Source: Pseudocercospora fijiensis CIRAD86 | Taxonomy: Eukaryota; Ascomycota; Dothideomycetes; Mycosphaerellales; Mycosphaerellaceae | Reading direction: 5' to 3' | DNA length: 64,000 nt | Assembly (NCBI RefSeq): GCF_000340215.1 | Contig: NW_006921539.1 | Coordinates: 2,880,056-2,944,055, forward strand | Program-made: the position numbers and the translations under genes | Part shown: positions 33,034-45,697 of the stretch, one piece after another | How the letters are laid out: every line of letters starts with the position of its first letter | Numbering within the stretch: position 1 is the first letter of the stretch | Notes under the pieces: model-generated | What the model saw: only the letters and a program-made list of their open reading frames with translations | Database searches by the model: none | Told to the model about the DNA's origin: nothing

Positions 33034-35848
33034 GCACGAGGGTTCGCTGAGCGCAGAGTGCCGCTGGTGGCGACTGCTGCGCTGGGCTCGCGGTGATGGC
33101 TGTGTCGTAGGGTGCTGGTGGCGCGCTGGTCGCTCGGCAGCGGCATGCTCTCGTTGCTAGATGCACTCTCCGCTACCACGCTCGTCATCTCCCGGCGACG
33201 AGGCAGGTGGCGTGGGCTGTCGGAGTCGATGTCGCGGTGGCGCACGCGGTCGACGTTCCAGGTTCTGTGCGGGCGTAGCACACGTGCACACTCGTCGGGC
33301 AGTAGCAGTGGACGATGGTAGAGGGCAGAGCAGAGCAGAGCAGAGCAGCGACTCACGCGGACACAGATGGCCGAGATGACACGCAGAGATGCCACAGACC
33401 GGGAAGAGGCAGGAGGCAGGATCGGAGGCGGGGACTCCACCAGGAGTGTGTACGGGTGTGCGCGTGCGCGTGCGCGATGCCAGCTGAGGCAGGCTCAGGA
33501 GCCAATTGATGCACGACAGCAGTGGGTTGGAGAGGCAGAGGCAGAGGCAGAGGCAGCGGCGGAGGCAGGGCGGAGGCAGCCTGGTGGAGTCTGGACGCAG
33601 CTTCTCGCGCTGAAGGCTTTGGTGGGGCTCAGGGCTGCAATGGAAACCCCCACGCTCTTCGTTCCTTGCCTGCCTTGCCCGAAAGCAGTCACTGCTTGCT
33701 TCCGAGATCTTGCAAGTGCGTGCGGAGAGCACATCGGTACATGGATACTGCACACAATGGGACTCCCGGAGCCGGACGGAGCTCCTTACAAGACACCCGA
33801 GCGTCTGACTGCGCGACTGCCCGCCAACTCGAAATGCAGCTTACCTGCCGTCGCAGAGTTTAAGCGTCATCCCGTCTACGCCGCCCCCCCCCCCCCCCGG
33901 CTGCAAGATTCGAGCTCCAGGCTACATGTACATAGGCTGTGGCCTCCATGCAGGGCAGGGCAGGGCAGGGCAGCGGGGAACGGAACGAAATCATCATCCT
34001 GCGCGCCTCTGCTGAACACGCTGAGTACTACTGTAAGTGAGGCTGATGCCATCGCGAATTCTGAACACAGACAGCTGCCACACTGCAGTCCTGCATTCGA
34101 AACCACGCTTTGCCGCCGTCTTGCGCGTGAGGCGCGAATTCATCCGGGCGATCTGGCGAACTGGGTAGTCACTTAGTCCTACGGAGCACAAGGCTGCATC
34201 TGCCTCGTGGTTTTGACGCAAATCGCCACACCTGGCTAACTAAAGTCTGTGCTCCGTCGTCCAGGGCCACATACAGGCCGTGCAGGCCTGATCGCATGCA
34301 CACTGCACAGCTCCTCAGTCCTCACGACTCCATGCAGCTCCTCCGTGCCCGCGCGGAAGTCTCTTCCGGAGAAGTGCTCGTAAAGCATCACTTGCAGCAA
34401 TGCTCAACTGATTATTCCTCCAACTAAGAGAAATCGCAGGAAGCAGGTACGGCAACAACATGAAATCCGACATCGACCAATGCGTATGGAAGCGAACGCC
34501 AACACTTTGTCCAGGAGATCATCGGGAACGCCTGCTGACCTGGCAGGACTACTGCAGCAGCACAGTTAAATGTGGTCGCATAATCGCATTCATTCACCCA
34601 CCCTCGCAGGACCCACTCGCATACTGACGCCAAAACTCCTCTATCCATACATACACCCTCACGCCTTCGAAGTTCCCTGGTATTTCTAGACCAGAGTCTC
34701 CTCTATTTGGCAACGTGGCCACTGGCCATCTCCGACCTTGCACAAGTTGCCAGCACTAATAGCCTTGGCGAGGTTGGATCGGAAATTCGCTTGTTCTTCT
34801 CTCTCATCACGAAGGAGCGCATAACGCGGGATGTCCTCTGAATACCTCTTGCCTCCTCAGCCTCCCGGCTTCGCTCACGAACCGTCAATTGACCTGTTTG
34901 TAATAATGACTGTTTCGTACCACAGAGATGATTACCTCAGACTAAATGTTTGATGCTCACCATCGAACGACGCTATCCTCGTTGTGATGACGGGACACAT
35001 ACAACGCACAGTCCTGTACAGCCTAGCTGTGGCGCTTGCTTCTTACCTCTCTCCTCATGGACCTGCACAGGGCTGAGCGGAGCTAATAGTGCTACCACTA
35101 CCTACTGTATACCAATATAGGTACTCCAACCTTGTCCCAGTTACCTAACGCGTGGGGAGACACAATTGTGGCTTGACTACCGACAAGGAATTGAAACCAC
35201 TCTGGCCTCTCGCAGTGATGCCCTAATAACATCGAGACGCGCTGATGACCTCGTTCACACTAACGCAGAGCCTCAGGAACGAATTGAAGATGGCGGAAAT
35301 AAAATCCTGTCGCCATCTCATTCGACAAACAAGGCGGTCGTGGGTGTCAACTCGGGCAGGAATAATGATGATGTGATTAGGATCGTGGGCGATTCGCGAT
35401 TACTCTGCCGTTCACGCCATCGATCTGCTGTGGTTGGTGTTCTACACATAGTACCCTGGTGCACTGTCGGCCGATTTGCCTCTCAGCAGCGTGTTTCCTG
35501 GTTGAAGCATGATCATCAAGGTGCCATTTCATCATGTTCCTGCAGGTGATGTGAATTGCACGCACACGCCTCTTGAGACTCTTGGCGGTGTCGTTCTTCG
35601 TGTGGATCTATGACCCTATCATCCTAATCCGACTTCATCCCAACCTTCTTCTGGCTGCAAAGATCTTTCAAAGGCCTGCTCGCCATTATTGCCTCTCTGC
35701 AGTGCAACTACAACCGAAATGCAATAATGGCGCAGTCGCCAAGTCTCGGTGCGAGCGCACGCTTATGTTGCAGGCGTCAGACAACAGCTCGGTCTCGTCT
35801 GGAAACTTGGCAGAATGTTGCGTTCAATAATAATGGCCGGCGCGGGTC
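33034..35848. other. Intergenic region with microsatellites, no supported gene
   Basis: Upstream of the zinc-finger gene are AGAGCAGAGCAGAGCAGAGC near 33,325-33,345, GAGGCAGAGGCAGAGGCAGA near 33,530-33,555, a 16-C run at about 33,883-33,898 and GGGCAGGGCAGGGCAGGGCA near 33,953. Frames up to 269 codons here show repeat-driven composition and no recognisable domain. From 34.2 to 35.85 kb I see nothing convincing. Confidence 0.45.
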
Positions 35849-36561
35849 TCAGTGAGCCGCGGCTCCGTTGACGACGCCATTGCCATAGTATTCGTCCTGT
35901 TGCTTCTTTCTCTCTTCGCTGATATCGCTCACGCCTGAGGGTGTCTTGCCCAGCTTTTTGAAGTACGCGTTCCGATCTTCGAGCAGTTCTGCCGCCCACT
36001 GCTGCACTTCGGGTAGTACAATGCGCTTCGCAACTCTGCTGAACTCGCCCAAATCCATCTTGCCTTCAGAAGACTTCTCGTATTCCAGCATTTGCAGCAG
36101 TAGCTCCATCTTGTCAACATCGTGTACGAATTGACTTTCCTCTGTTTGCGAGTCTTCATACTCTTGCCAGATTTCCCTGATCTGCTGACCGTTCTTGCCC
36201 CCATACACGTGGCCGAGCAGGTTGTTAGTCAGATAGTCCATGGTATCGGCTTCTCTCCGCGACTTCTCGCTCTTGCTCACTCCGTCTACGGGTGTGATGT
36301 CTCCAACGAGTAGTTCAGCCATGTCGTGGATCAGCGCCATTTGAGTGCATCGGGCAATGTTTATTCGAGACGACAGACTTGGCGGGCACAGCATCGTGAT
36401 GATGGACATTCGGTACATATGATCTGAAATGGATTCTCCATGATTGATGTCGAATCGCCGCCAGCCTTCGCGCTTCGTCGTTTTCAGGCGCTCGAGGATG
36501 TGGAAGAATGGAAGAGGCGAGGATGGGTTGACTGGTGGTTGTTCGGGAAGGGTTGAGAGGA
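35849..36561 (-). CDS. HD-domain 5'-nucleotidase-like protein (HDDC2/YGK1 type), 5' end unresolved
   Basis: HDDC2-type proteins are metal-dependent phosphohydrolases acting on (deoxy)nucleoside 5'-monophosphates. The exon shows PFFHILERLKTTKREGWRRF then GESISDHMYRMS (first His), IHDMAELLVGDITP (HD pair plus Glu and Asp) and VHDVDKMELLLQ (late Asp), the full HD signature. The C-terminal tail is Lys/Glu-rich. The exon starts after an acceptor at 36,562 (GCTAAC..CGCAG). A donor at 36,647 (CTG^GTAAGC) would join in a frame open upstream (QWTPNTV) but with no ATG before a stop at about 36,765. ATG 36,663 is out of phase. So the first coding exon, or a frame error, is unresolved. The gene is divergent from the HAUS6-like gene; a transposon separates them. 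Confidence 0.82.
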
Positions 36562-36649
36562 CTGCGCGATGGATGTTAGCATGCAGATCAATTGACGCAT
36601 GTCCTCGTACAAGGTTGGCTCACTGAGCTCTCCCTATAAGTGCTTACCA

Positions 36650-37162
36650 GTGTTGGGTGTCCATTGATCGTTCGTATTCGATCGGCTCAAGATGCCAGAC
36701 TCTGGTCCTGACAAGGCATATCGTGAGCATTCATGACAAACACAAGTGTAGATGATGCCTTACGAGGCGGCTCATTGGTGACGACAGCATCTGGAGGCAT
36801 CATTATTGTGGTACAGCAGATGGACGGCGGGGTCGTTTGGGGTGAGCAGCTTGTGCCCGGGGCTGGAATTCGATGACAACACAAGAATGCGGCAGCGGCA
36901 GCGGCAGCAGCACTGACGAGGATCAACGGTTGCTATGTCGATACAGTCCAGCTGGATATATGCTGGCAAAGGCAATTACCTTATAGCAATGACAATGGAC
37001 GTCCAATTGCTGGCAGCTTTGAGCGTTTGCAATCAATTCCAGTTGGAACAAACAACAAAGAACCTGGCAAACATCGACCCCTGCAGCTGAGGACGTCTTG
37101 ACTCTTCAGTGCCAAGGCTAATCCTGGTGTCAACAACGCTAACGTTGAACGCTACTGGCCTA
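36650..37162. other. Promoter side of the HD-domain gene
   Basis: Contains the probable first exon and promoter of the HD-domain gene, including a GCAGCGGCAGCGGCAGCAGC tract at about 36,890-36,912. Nothing else is supported. It ends at the TA target duplication of the pogo-like element. Confidence 0.4.
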
Positions 37163-40100
37163 ACGTGTGCAAGGAGGACTTCGTGATGCCACCCCTTCGT
37201 TAGCGCGGATTTGTAAGCACCTCGTCGTTTTGTATCGATACTTCATCGAATTAATGTGCGCCCTATAGCGATGCGATTATACTAATTTTTATACTAAAAT
37301 AATCGCAGTATCCGGTTCTATAATTCTACAATCGTTGCTAATATATTATAATAGAATGTAGTAATATAGAAATAGGTAGTATAAAGCCTAGTCGAATAGC
37401 TAAGTGCCGCTAAGCTAAGCTCGGCAACCTCCGAGCTTCTATAAAAGGGTAGAATTAGGCTAGCTACTAGCCCTTAATACTAGGAATATACTATCTATAC
37501 TATATATAGATATACTAAATAGCGCAAATAAAGGGTCTTAATGCATATAACAAGTATATATAATATAAAGATAAAGTATTATAGAACGGTAATAGTACGA
37601 TAGTAGATATATATACTACAAAGCTAGCTTCCCTAAATTCGGACTTTAGCCGAAGCCGCTATTCTAAGTATACTTAATCGACCGAGATACGTTAATTAAG
37701 CACACTTTTAATAATTAATAGGTGTTTCTCGGCTTCTAATTAGTCGACGGCTTTTCTATTAGATTTAGAGGGCTTTAGGCGGCTTTATTATCCCTAAAGA
37801 AGCCCCTATCGTATATATCCTATATAGATAACTACTCCCTATTTAGGCGTAGATTAGCTTGCCGCGGATCGAGGAGTTCGACGTCGCTATTATCTTCTAC
37901 TAAGAATAGAACCTTACTGTCTAGTTTATTATTAGCATTATTCGCCTTCTATTTAACCTCGTCCGTTAGGTCTACTATATAGTTAAGCGTAAAGAGGGCG
38001 TCGATAGCGGCCTTATTAGCAACGTCCGCCTTACTTACTATCTACTTAAGTATAGCAATCTTCTCTTCGGCTGTCTTAAGCTTAGTCTACTTAGTCTGCT
38101 ATAGGTCTTTAGCGTACTTAGTAACCTTCTTAGCTTGTTTAAAGGCCTTAACTCGAGCCTCGAGTTGCTATATATATTAAAGGGCTTTACTAACGTATAT
38201 TAAAGCCGCGTTTGCAGGTAAGCGCTTACCTATTATAAGATACCGGATATCTCGTATATACTAGCTCTCGGTCTTGTAAGCTACTTTATACTCCTTCTGC
38301 AACTAAGTAAGCTTAGCAATAAGGTAAATACGCTCCTTACGAGCTATCCTATTCTATTAAGCGGCAAGGGTTGACCTTCGCTTGCGTATAAGCTAAAGGG
38401 CTCTAAGGTCTTCCTTTACTAATTGTCGGAGCTTCTCGTATTCGGACTTCTAAGTAGCCTCTGCTAATATAGAGTCTATAACGTCTATTATATAGACCTT
38501 AGCTTTACTAATAACGTGTTTAAGCTCTTTGTTGCGTATCTTCTGTCTAACGGTATACCGGAGCCCTTTATTCTCTCGGACAATTATATAATATTAGTTA
38601 AGGAGCACCTAAGCCGCCTTAACTATCTTCTTAAACTTGTTAACTACTCGTTTGTTATAGATAGCTAGTTACAGGCCGTAGGTATAAGGCAGGTAAGTAT
38701 TCCCGAGGTTGTTAAAGGTAGATTGTAAGCTCTAGAAGTCTACCTTCTTAGCCGTTGTCTTTAGTCGTTTATAGCTTATTAGTATAGAAGGATTGCTACT
38801 AAATAGGAGGCGCTTTGCTAGTATAACCGGTTGCTAGCGGAGTTCTTATAGTAGTAGCCTTCGTAGCGTTAGTAGTAGACCTGTAACTAGTATTCTTACT
38901 ACCGGTAGTATATTAATTAGTAACGATTCTACCTCTTCTTGCCGCCGTAGTAGTAGAGGTATTATAGGCCGAAAGGACCGTAGAAGCTTACTAATTACTC
39001 GCTCTACGTCGACTAGTACTATACCTATCCCTTTAAAGGCCTTCGTTATAATCTTAGGTATAAAGACTTCTTCGTATAGGTTAGAGTAAATTTCTAAGAA
39101 GTTAGTCTTAGTAACGGTTGCTAGACTATAATCGGTATAGCGCTGCATTAACTAGCTCGAATAGGCTAGTTTACAAGGTCTAAATACGCTATAATCTAAA
39201 GGTTAGTAGTAAGCGGTTAAATAGCTTAGAAGGCATAAGCATAGTATATAATTAGCTAAGGCATACTATAGGAAACTAAATAACTTGTAACTATCGTAAC
39301 CGTCTATTATTAGTAATCGCTATTTGCCTTCTTTACTTAGAGGGCAACGGATATTATAATGCTATATCTATTAAGCGGCAATCTTAGTATTAGACTAGCT
39401 ATTATTAGTTATAGCGAAGCTAGCACCTATATACTAGAATTAGCGCTAGAATTGCTATAACAACGCTTTAGTAACCTATCTCGCCTTAAATACGAAGAAT
39501 AGAGGTATATAATAACTATCGGCTCGAATAGCTTTAATAGTGGTTATCTACTTACGACCGCTAGGTTGTCGTATAAAGGTAGACCTAGCTTTACGCGTAT
39601 AAATAACGACCTAGAAGTTGCGCTCGTAATAACTAGTAAGGTATCCGGCTTCGTTAAAATTAGCTATATCTTCTACTGCAATATTATACTCTTTTATCGT
39701 ATCCGCTAGCTTCTTAAAGTATTTAATTAGTACCTTCGGATTATTAGTAACGCTGCGGCGGTAGTAGTCTATTATAGTAGTCTACCGAAGGCGTAGGTCG
39801 TCGTCTTGTTTAACAAAGCGAGCCGGCTAGTAGACGCCTATAGAAGGTATTATTAGAGGGTTGTAATCCGGATCTATAGTAAGTATCTACTCTACCTACT
39901 CTCGAATAGTCTTATACCTTAGTAGAAACCCTATTCCGATTATTCTTAGTATTAGCTCTTTTAGAGTAGCTCTTTATATACTATTTAGTCGCTTCTAGCC
40001 CTCTCTATATTATATAGAGCTATTATAGAGGCTACGGACTCGGTCGTTAAAGGTTATATAGGGGATTTCGAAGTCCTAATAGTAGGCGACTTTAGACTCG

Positions 40101-40420
40101 TATTCGCCGGCTCGGAAGCGCTCGATTGCCCTTCGGAGCTTCGCTTCTTTATTAGATAAGGAAAGGGCATTCTAGAATAGATATTTAGACTTTATTTTAT
40201 CGCTATTATAGTAGTATATAGCCGGTTAATGAAATTGAATAGTATAGTCGCATTTGCGACCGTAGGAGGTATTGCTTATCGAGGTTCGCGGAGGTTGCCG
40301 CTTTCTAATCAATGCTAAACTAACTACTAATCGTTTAGCGTCTACCGGAAACAGCTAGCAGCGGCCCTTCCTACTACGCTAACGAAGAGGGTAGCATCAC
40401 GAAGTCCTCCTTGCACACGT
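37163..40420 (-). mobile_element. Pogo/Fot1-like DNA transposon 1 (3,258 bp)
   Basis: Terminal inverted repeats begin ACGTGTGCAAGGAGGACTTC at 37,163 and, on the other strand, at 40,420. They match for about 46 bp with one indel and a few C/T differences. TA is duplicated at 37,161-37,162 and 40,421-40,422. A further imperfect internal match (ATGCGAYTATACTA) lies at about 37,272 and 40,240. The TA duplication plus a DDE_1-type transposase fit the pogo/Fot1 group of Tc1-mariner elements. The interior is RIP-saturated, but the outer ~90 bp at the left end and ~100 bp at the right end are not. Confidence 0.9.
37700..40200 (-). pseudogene. Transposase of pogo-like element 1 (RIP-degraded)
   Basis: The minus strand, read with TAG/TAA as Gln and Tyr as possible former His, gives at about 39,330-39,150 RLLIIDGYDSYKLFSFL, then LCLCLLSYLTAYY and PLDYSVFRPCK. 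This is the pogo DDE_1 signature (DGH.SH.., LCLP.H.TH..QPLDV..F.P.K) with the His positions mutated to Tyr by RIP. The part at 39,148-38,846 (TDYSLATVTKTNFLEIY, then FIPKIITKAFKGIGI) is the intact-frame C-terminal core. The remainder down to about 37.7 kb is Lys-rich and coiled-coil-like. Transposase would cut and insert at TA; this copy cannot make it. Confidence 0.8.
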
Positions 40421-40577
40421 TAGCATCAGGCACGCAGGAGATCCAAGCGGCCAGAAACGGCTGTCTCGTCTTGAAATGAAGTGCAGCCAGTGCGCAGCGC
40501 GGGAAAGGGCAAGGGATTGATGTCCACTGCGACACGCGCTTGATCCTCTCCCCTCTGCTGTGTGCAATAATGCGACC

Positions 40578-40606
40578 ATGGAGCGACCTGCGAGTGCCGC
40601 ATCTTC

Positions 40607-40638
<32 letters not shown>

Positions 40639-42971
40639 TAGCGCATACTTCACATACCGCGACTTTCCATACCAGCGCCACCTCCACCTCCACCTCCTCC
40701 TCCACGCACAATGTCCCCGAATCGAGGAGCTCGTGTAGCACGACCATTACATCGCTGTTCCTCAAGAACTGCCGTCTGCTCGACCTCGATCTGCTTCCAG
40801 ATTGGCCTTCGGTGACACCAGCGAGCTTGGGCAATGACGATGCGAGCACCAGAATACGATGTGCCGAGTGGTGTCTCTACCAGCTTTTCCGTACATACGA
40901 CTCTGCCACCACTGTGGACAAGCTGCAGCCTTTCTTTCCGCCTCTGGAGCCACTGCAGAGCATCAATCTGAGGGCTGCACTGTACCGATGTCTCAATGAA
41001 TTGAAGAAGAATGGCCTTCTGGGCAGGCACGTGCTTCTGCGCAAGTCAATGCTGGACGATTGTCAGGCCGACAAGTTCTGGGAACTATGCCTTGCCTTCT
41101 CGGCTATCGTGCTGCGCAAGATCAGAGTCGAGCGCAAGAACAAACATGCCAAGCCAATCGCAGAGCGCACCGCGACTGCGGAAGCGCTGAACAAGAGCCA
41201 GAGAGATAGCATGCTTCCTCTTGCCATAGCGCACAGGGCAGCACTGACGAAGGTGCTCGCGCAAAAGGACAAGAAGAGGCAGACTTATGCGAGGCTTTAC
41301 GATGTGCTTATTGACAAGGAGGCTGATTTGCATGTGAGAGGTATACATGCGCAGCATCAGGCAGACAAGAAGAGACCGCGGCCTTCGACCATGGCGCAAG
41401 ACGTGCTGGATAAGAGGTGGGTGGGGAGCAATGCAGTGCGTGATGCATTGTTGGACGGTCGTGGTGCGCCTGGCGCAGACAACCTCCTCATCATATCTTT
41501 CGACCAGGTCTGGGAGGCTAATGATGCAGATCGCCTCTTCAAACGCGAGGCATCCGACACCGGAATCTTAGAGGACGTCGAGGCCCGCACACGACATCAG
41601 AAGCGAAGGCTCGTCAAATGGCAGACCTTTCATGAGAAGCTGCTGTCGTCCAAGCCCAAGCCCACGAAAGAGGAAGTCGCTACAAAACAGCATCAACTTC
41701 GCTTTGACCGGCATCAGAACTTGACCCTTCGCGACATCTCTGACAATCCTCGTTCGCCCTCATCACCATCAAGGCATGCACGATCTGAGAGTGTTGCGAA
41801 GTATGATGAGATTCTGACTGCCATGCGAGAAGAACTGCGAAAGAGGTCTGTCACGGATCCGGTTTCGCCCACGAAGCCAGCCGAGCGCGTGCGAAGGCCG
41901 CCAAACCGACGCCCGAATAACTCAGTGGATGCCATGATCCGGTCTGCTTCGCCCGAGCCTCACCAAAAGTCCATGTCACAAACAGCCGTTCCGCTGAGGC
42001 CTATGTTTGGCAAGAGAGTTTCGTCTAGGTCGCGATCCTACCACCAGCCGAAGGTGATCAATCAGCGTGAGCCCATACCGTTGAAGTCGGAAATCTTTTC
42101 TCCACTGAAGACGGAAAGGAGAAGTTCGGCCACTCCTAGTCCGCGTGGCTCCATCCTAGCCTCGCCGATTGAGGATCCACTTCTCGAGAGCGGTATTGAT
42201 CACGTCATCGGTGGTGCTGTGCAACGAATGCGACAGAACAGCGACAGCACAGATACAGGTTTGGGCACGATTTCGCCGAGTCGAAGCACATCCAGCACGA
42301 ACAGTCCACGGGTGTCATGGAAGTCTCAGATCAGCGAGAATGCTGACAGTGCCGTCGAGATTCCTTCTAGGTTGTCAGCAGCCACGAGGAATCTGGACAG
42401 CGTCGGTCGAACAGTGCGGCCATCGCTCGCGGATCGCACGCGCATGTCGATGGCGTTCAAGAGTACTGAGGACACGCTGAGCTTGAGAACAGAAGCAGAG
42501 ACAATCGACAAGGATACAGTTCGCGATAATTTCGAGCCTGTTGAATCTGCAGATTTGCCGCAGCGACGACCAACACTTCAGGAACGGACGCGTCAGTCCA
42601 TCTCTCTGGCCCCAGGACCATCGCCAGCACCGAGGAAAGCGCCTTCCCATGCTCGCTCTCGAACTTCGCAGTATCCCGTCAACCAGTTTGAGACACCAGA
42701 GAAATCACTTCCACGCCGCTCGACAATGTCTCTCGCAGTCAATGTAGAAGCTGGTGCTGTAGAGAACGACTCCATGGTCAAGCGCAACATCACGCCGCGT
42801 GAGAAGCTGTTCGATCAGGATGCCGAGTACGCATCAATCTTCAAAGCACGACCGAAAGTCGCCCGCAGCCCAGATCTCACGCCACAGATCGACTCAGGAC
42901 ACGGAAGCATGGAGACAGAGGAAGGGGAAGAAGATGCTGTTGGAGTGGGAAGCCCACTAGTTGGACGATGA
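40578..42971 (+). CDS. HAUS augmin-like complex subunit 6 N-terminal domain protein
   Basis: Single exon, 797 aa, start ATG 40,578 (ACCATGG context). Residues about 60-187 look like the HAUS6 N-terminal domain: LFLKNCRLLDLDLLPDWP, RIRCAEWCLYQLF, FFPPLEPLQSINLRAALYR, and the block VLLRKSMLDDCQADKFWELC with FSAIVLRKI after it. Augmin/HAUS promotes branching microtubule nucleation from spindle microtubules. Helical, Lys/Glu-rich sequence follows (about 190-400), then a long disordered Ser/Pro-rich C-terminus with many SP sites. Near the start, a CAGCGA microsatellite encodes an Ala-Thr repeat. The start codon is only 158 bp from the end of pogo-like element 1. The assignment rests on family memory, not a search. 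Confidence 0.75.
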
Positions 42972-43784
42972 TGAATGAGAACGAGATCGTGTCTTTTTGA
43001 GGTGATGACTGCAAGACCGTCCTTTCACTATTGTCGTTGTTTGACAAGGGCTCTCTTATCTATCTTCTTGGCGTAGGACACGGCAGAATCGATGAATCGC
43101 TGGATAGTTGTCCACGAAGAGTGCATGTCCATGTCAGACGATGACTCTCCCAAAAGAGTATGTGCCGCCGTTTTGCTGCAGCAGGGGAACAGAACAATAA
43201 TGCATCCCACGTAAGCCGGGAGGACACCGCTTATTATGACGGTTCGCTTGTGATGTGTGCAGGCATACCATTGACGAGAGCAGATAAATCCACCTGGTTG
43301 TCGGCGACCAGTATTCTTGTCCTTGCAGTAGTATTCATGTCGCTTGCGAGACGAGGGGGAGGGAGAAGGGGGACGAGATGCAGATGTAAGCTTAAGGTAC
43401 TCGTGATGAGTCTTTGTGTGCTTAGGGTTGACTTCCGCCCTCTCTCTGATGAGCTGTTAGGGTAATTCTTGGCGGACGACGATGTTACGGATTTGATTTG
43501 ATCCGTCTGGAGATGCTATTGTGGACCTTTTTGGCCTCTTGGATCACGACTGCTTTGTTTTTCTGGTGCCTGAATCGAGGAGGTGACCCATGATTCTGGT
43601 AGAGGTATGTTCATTCGAAATCGAAGCCCGCTTGACTGCAAACACGCTCGTCAACTTTCGTCGTCTCATGTTTCGCGTCGGGAAGATGCACTGTATGAAC
43701 TGCTAGCACGTAATGTTGGACGTGGCTCAAATGACTTCTGTATAACTCTTGCTTCGCGCCATCATCTAGTCTATTCATATTTAT
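42972..43784. other. Intergenic 3' flanks of two convergent genes
   Basis: The HAUS6-like gene (+) and the acyl-CoA ligase (-) converge here. I see no gene; the short frames have no recognisable content. Confidence 0.5.
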
Positions 43785-45697
43785 CTACAACTTGGCCTTC
43801 GTCCTATCATCTCTGATCACCAACCCTCTCTTTCTTTTGACATCACGATCAGCCGCCTTCAGTACCCGTCTAAGCAACTTTCCGGTCGGACTCTTTGGCA
43901 CACTCTCGCAGAACTCAATCTCTTTGATCCATTTATACCTGCTCTTTCTCTCACCCACGAACCTCAACAACTCCATGCCCAAAGCGATGCCGGCCACTGC
44001 CCCACTCCCCAGAACAACGTATGCTTTCGGCTTCTCTCCAGAATAATCGTCTGGTATCCCCAGAACGGCACAGTCTTCCACCTTCGGATGAGAAAGTAAA
44101 CAGTCCTCGAGTTCTGCTGGAGCGACCTGTTGACCTCTGACTTTTATCATCTCCTTGATCCGGTCTGATATATGAATCAACCCTTCGGAATCTATGTATC
44201 CGACATCGCCCGTGTGAAAGAAGCCGTCTGCATCGAAGGTCTCCCTGGTGGCGGCTGGATTGTCGAGATATCCCATTGCGATCTGCGGCCCTCGAGCACA
44301 TATCTCACCAGCCTGTCCTATTCCCAGTTCTTTCCGGTTGTCGTCCAACGATATAACTTTTGCGACTGTGTTCGCACATAGCTTCCCGGCTGTGGTGGCA
44401 TACTTATAGTCGTAGTGAGACGGTGGGTGGCATGATATGCAGGCCGTGGACTCTGTTGCTCCGTAGCCTTGACGAAAGCCAGTGTCAGGAAACTTTTGAT
44501 GCAGCAGTGAGATGACTTCTGGTGGAGTCGGCGCCGAGCCTGACGACCACCGGTGAACGACTCGTTGCAGATCGGGGAGGTACTTTGATACGATAGGGTC
44601 TCGAACTATGCGGATTATGATAGGAGGGACTAATATCAGCTCCGGTATCCGGTAAGTGATGATGGTCTTCAGCATCGTTTCCATCTGAAAGGAGGGCAGC
44701 ATTATAGAATTGCCATTCATGAAGATCGGGTAGTGTATGTAGCGGACCTAAAAGTGAAGGGTAGAAGCATTAGCAGATGTCCTGAGCGAGAGGAAGCCGC
44801 TTGCCACCAGGGGACTCGATTGGCGATTGAGAGTGAGACAAGAGGGCTACAAGGAGGGAATGTGCAGGATGAGGGCCTCTGCCCTTTGGTCTACTCACCA
44901 AGCCGGTAATGTGGAATAATGGTGTGACGGCTAGGATCCGATATTGATCTCCTGGTTCGACGACCTGGAGTTGACGAAGTTGATGGCATTGAGCTATAAT
45001 GTTGTGATGGGAGAGCATGACTGCTTTGGGAAGACCTGTTGTGCCGCTAGAGAAGTTGAGGTAGCCGCATACCTCTATGTTGGTCTTGCCGGATGGAATG
45101 CTATAGGGAGCATGAGGCTTCGACTTTGAACCAAGATCGATGAGCTGTTTGATTGTCTTATGGCCAGCGTTGTTGCCTTCCAGGAGAAAGATGTAAGATG
45201 CAGGCATTCCAACATTCCTCGCCGCTGCTAGAGCTGTTTCCAACGATCCTGGGAGTGTGAATAGAAACTTTGTTCTGGCGGTCTTCAGCGCATGGGTCAT
45301 TTCCTCGACATTGTACGCAGGTGAGGCACCATTGATGCAACCACCTCCGCGGATGGTCGCCCATAAGGCGATCGGATACCAGACAGTGTTCGAGGCCAGA
45401 ATCGACACGGTATCTCCGACCTTGAAGCCATAGTCATGAATCAGAGCCGTGCTGAGTTTCGTTGCTAGATCCTTCACCTGAGCATAATCGAGGCGTTCTT
45501 TTGAGACCGCGTTCTCATAGTATCCAAGCTCAGCTTTTGATGAGCACAAGACTGGCGAGAACTCCTTGCTTTCGAAGACCCATTGCCATGTTGTTAGCGA
45601 GGTGGGTACTGCTAAAGTATCAGTCCATGGCTAAGACTCATATAGAGATTCGCTCGTTACTATGAAGATCTGGGTGGTCCGACTTCCATAGCACCAT
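43785..45697 (-). CDS. AMP-forming acyl-CoA ligase (4-coumarate-CoA ligase-like), peroxisomal
   Basis: Activates a carboxylic acid to an acyl-AMP and then to a CoA thioester. Exons 45,697-45,661, 45,608-44,899 and 44,747-43,785; introns 45,660-45,609 (GTAACG..GCAG) and 44,898-44,748 (GTGAGT..TTTAG). The sum is 1,710 nt, 569 aa, the usual length for this family. The tiny first exon reads MVLWKSDHPDLH and joins to IPTSLTTW. Motifs: P-loop SSGTTGLPKAVMLSHHN at about 195-212, QGYGATEST at about 341, FHTGDVGYID at about 427, and the C-terminal catalytic Lys in SPTGKLLRR at about 538. The protein ends in AKL, a type 1 peroxisomal targeting signal. Substrate (phenylpropanoid, fatty acid or other) cannot be told. 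Confidence 0.92.

Noticed and set aside
33367..34176. Plus-strand 269-codon frame upstream of the zinc-finger gene
   Set aside because: Much of it is translated GAGGCA/CAGGG microsatellite and a poly-C run; several other frames are open in the same place and no domain is visible.
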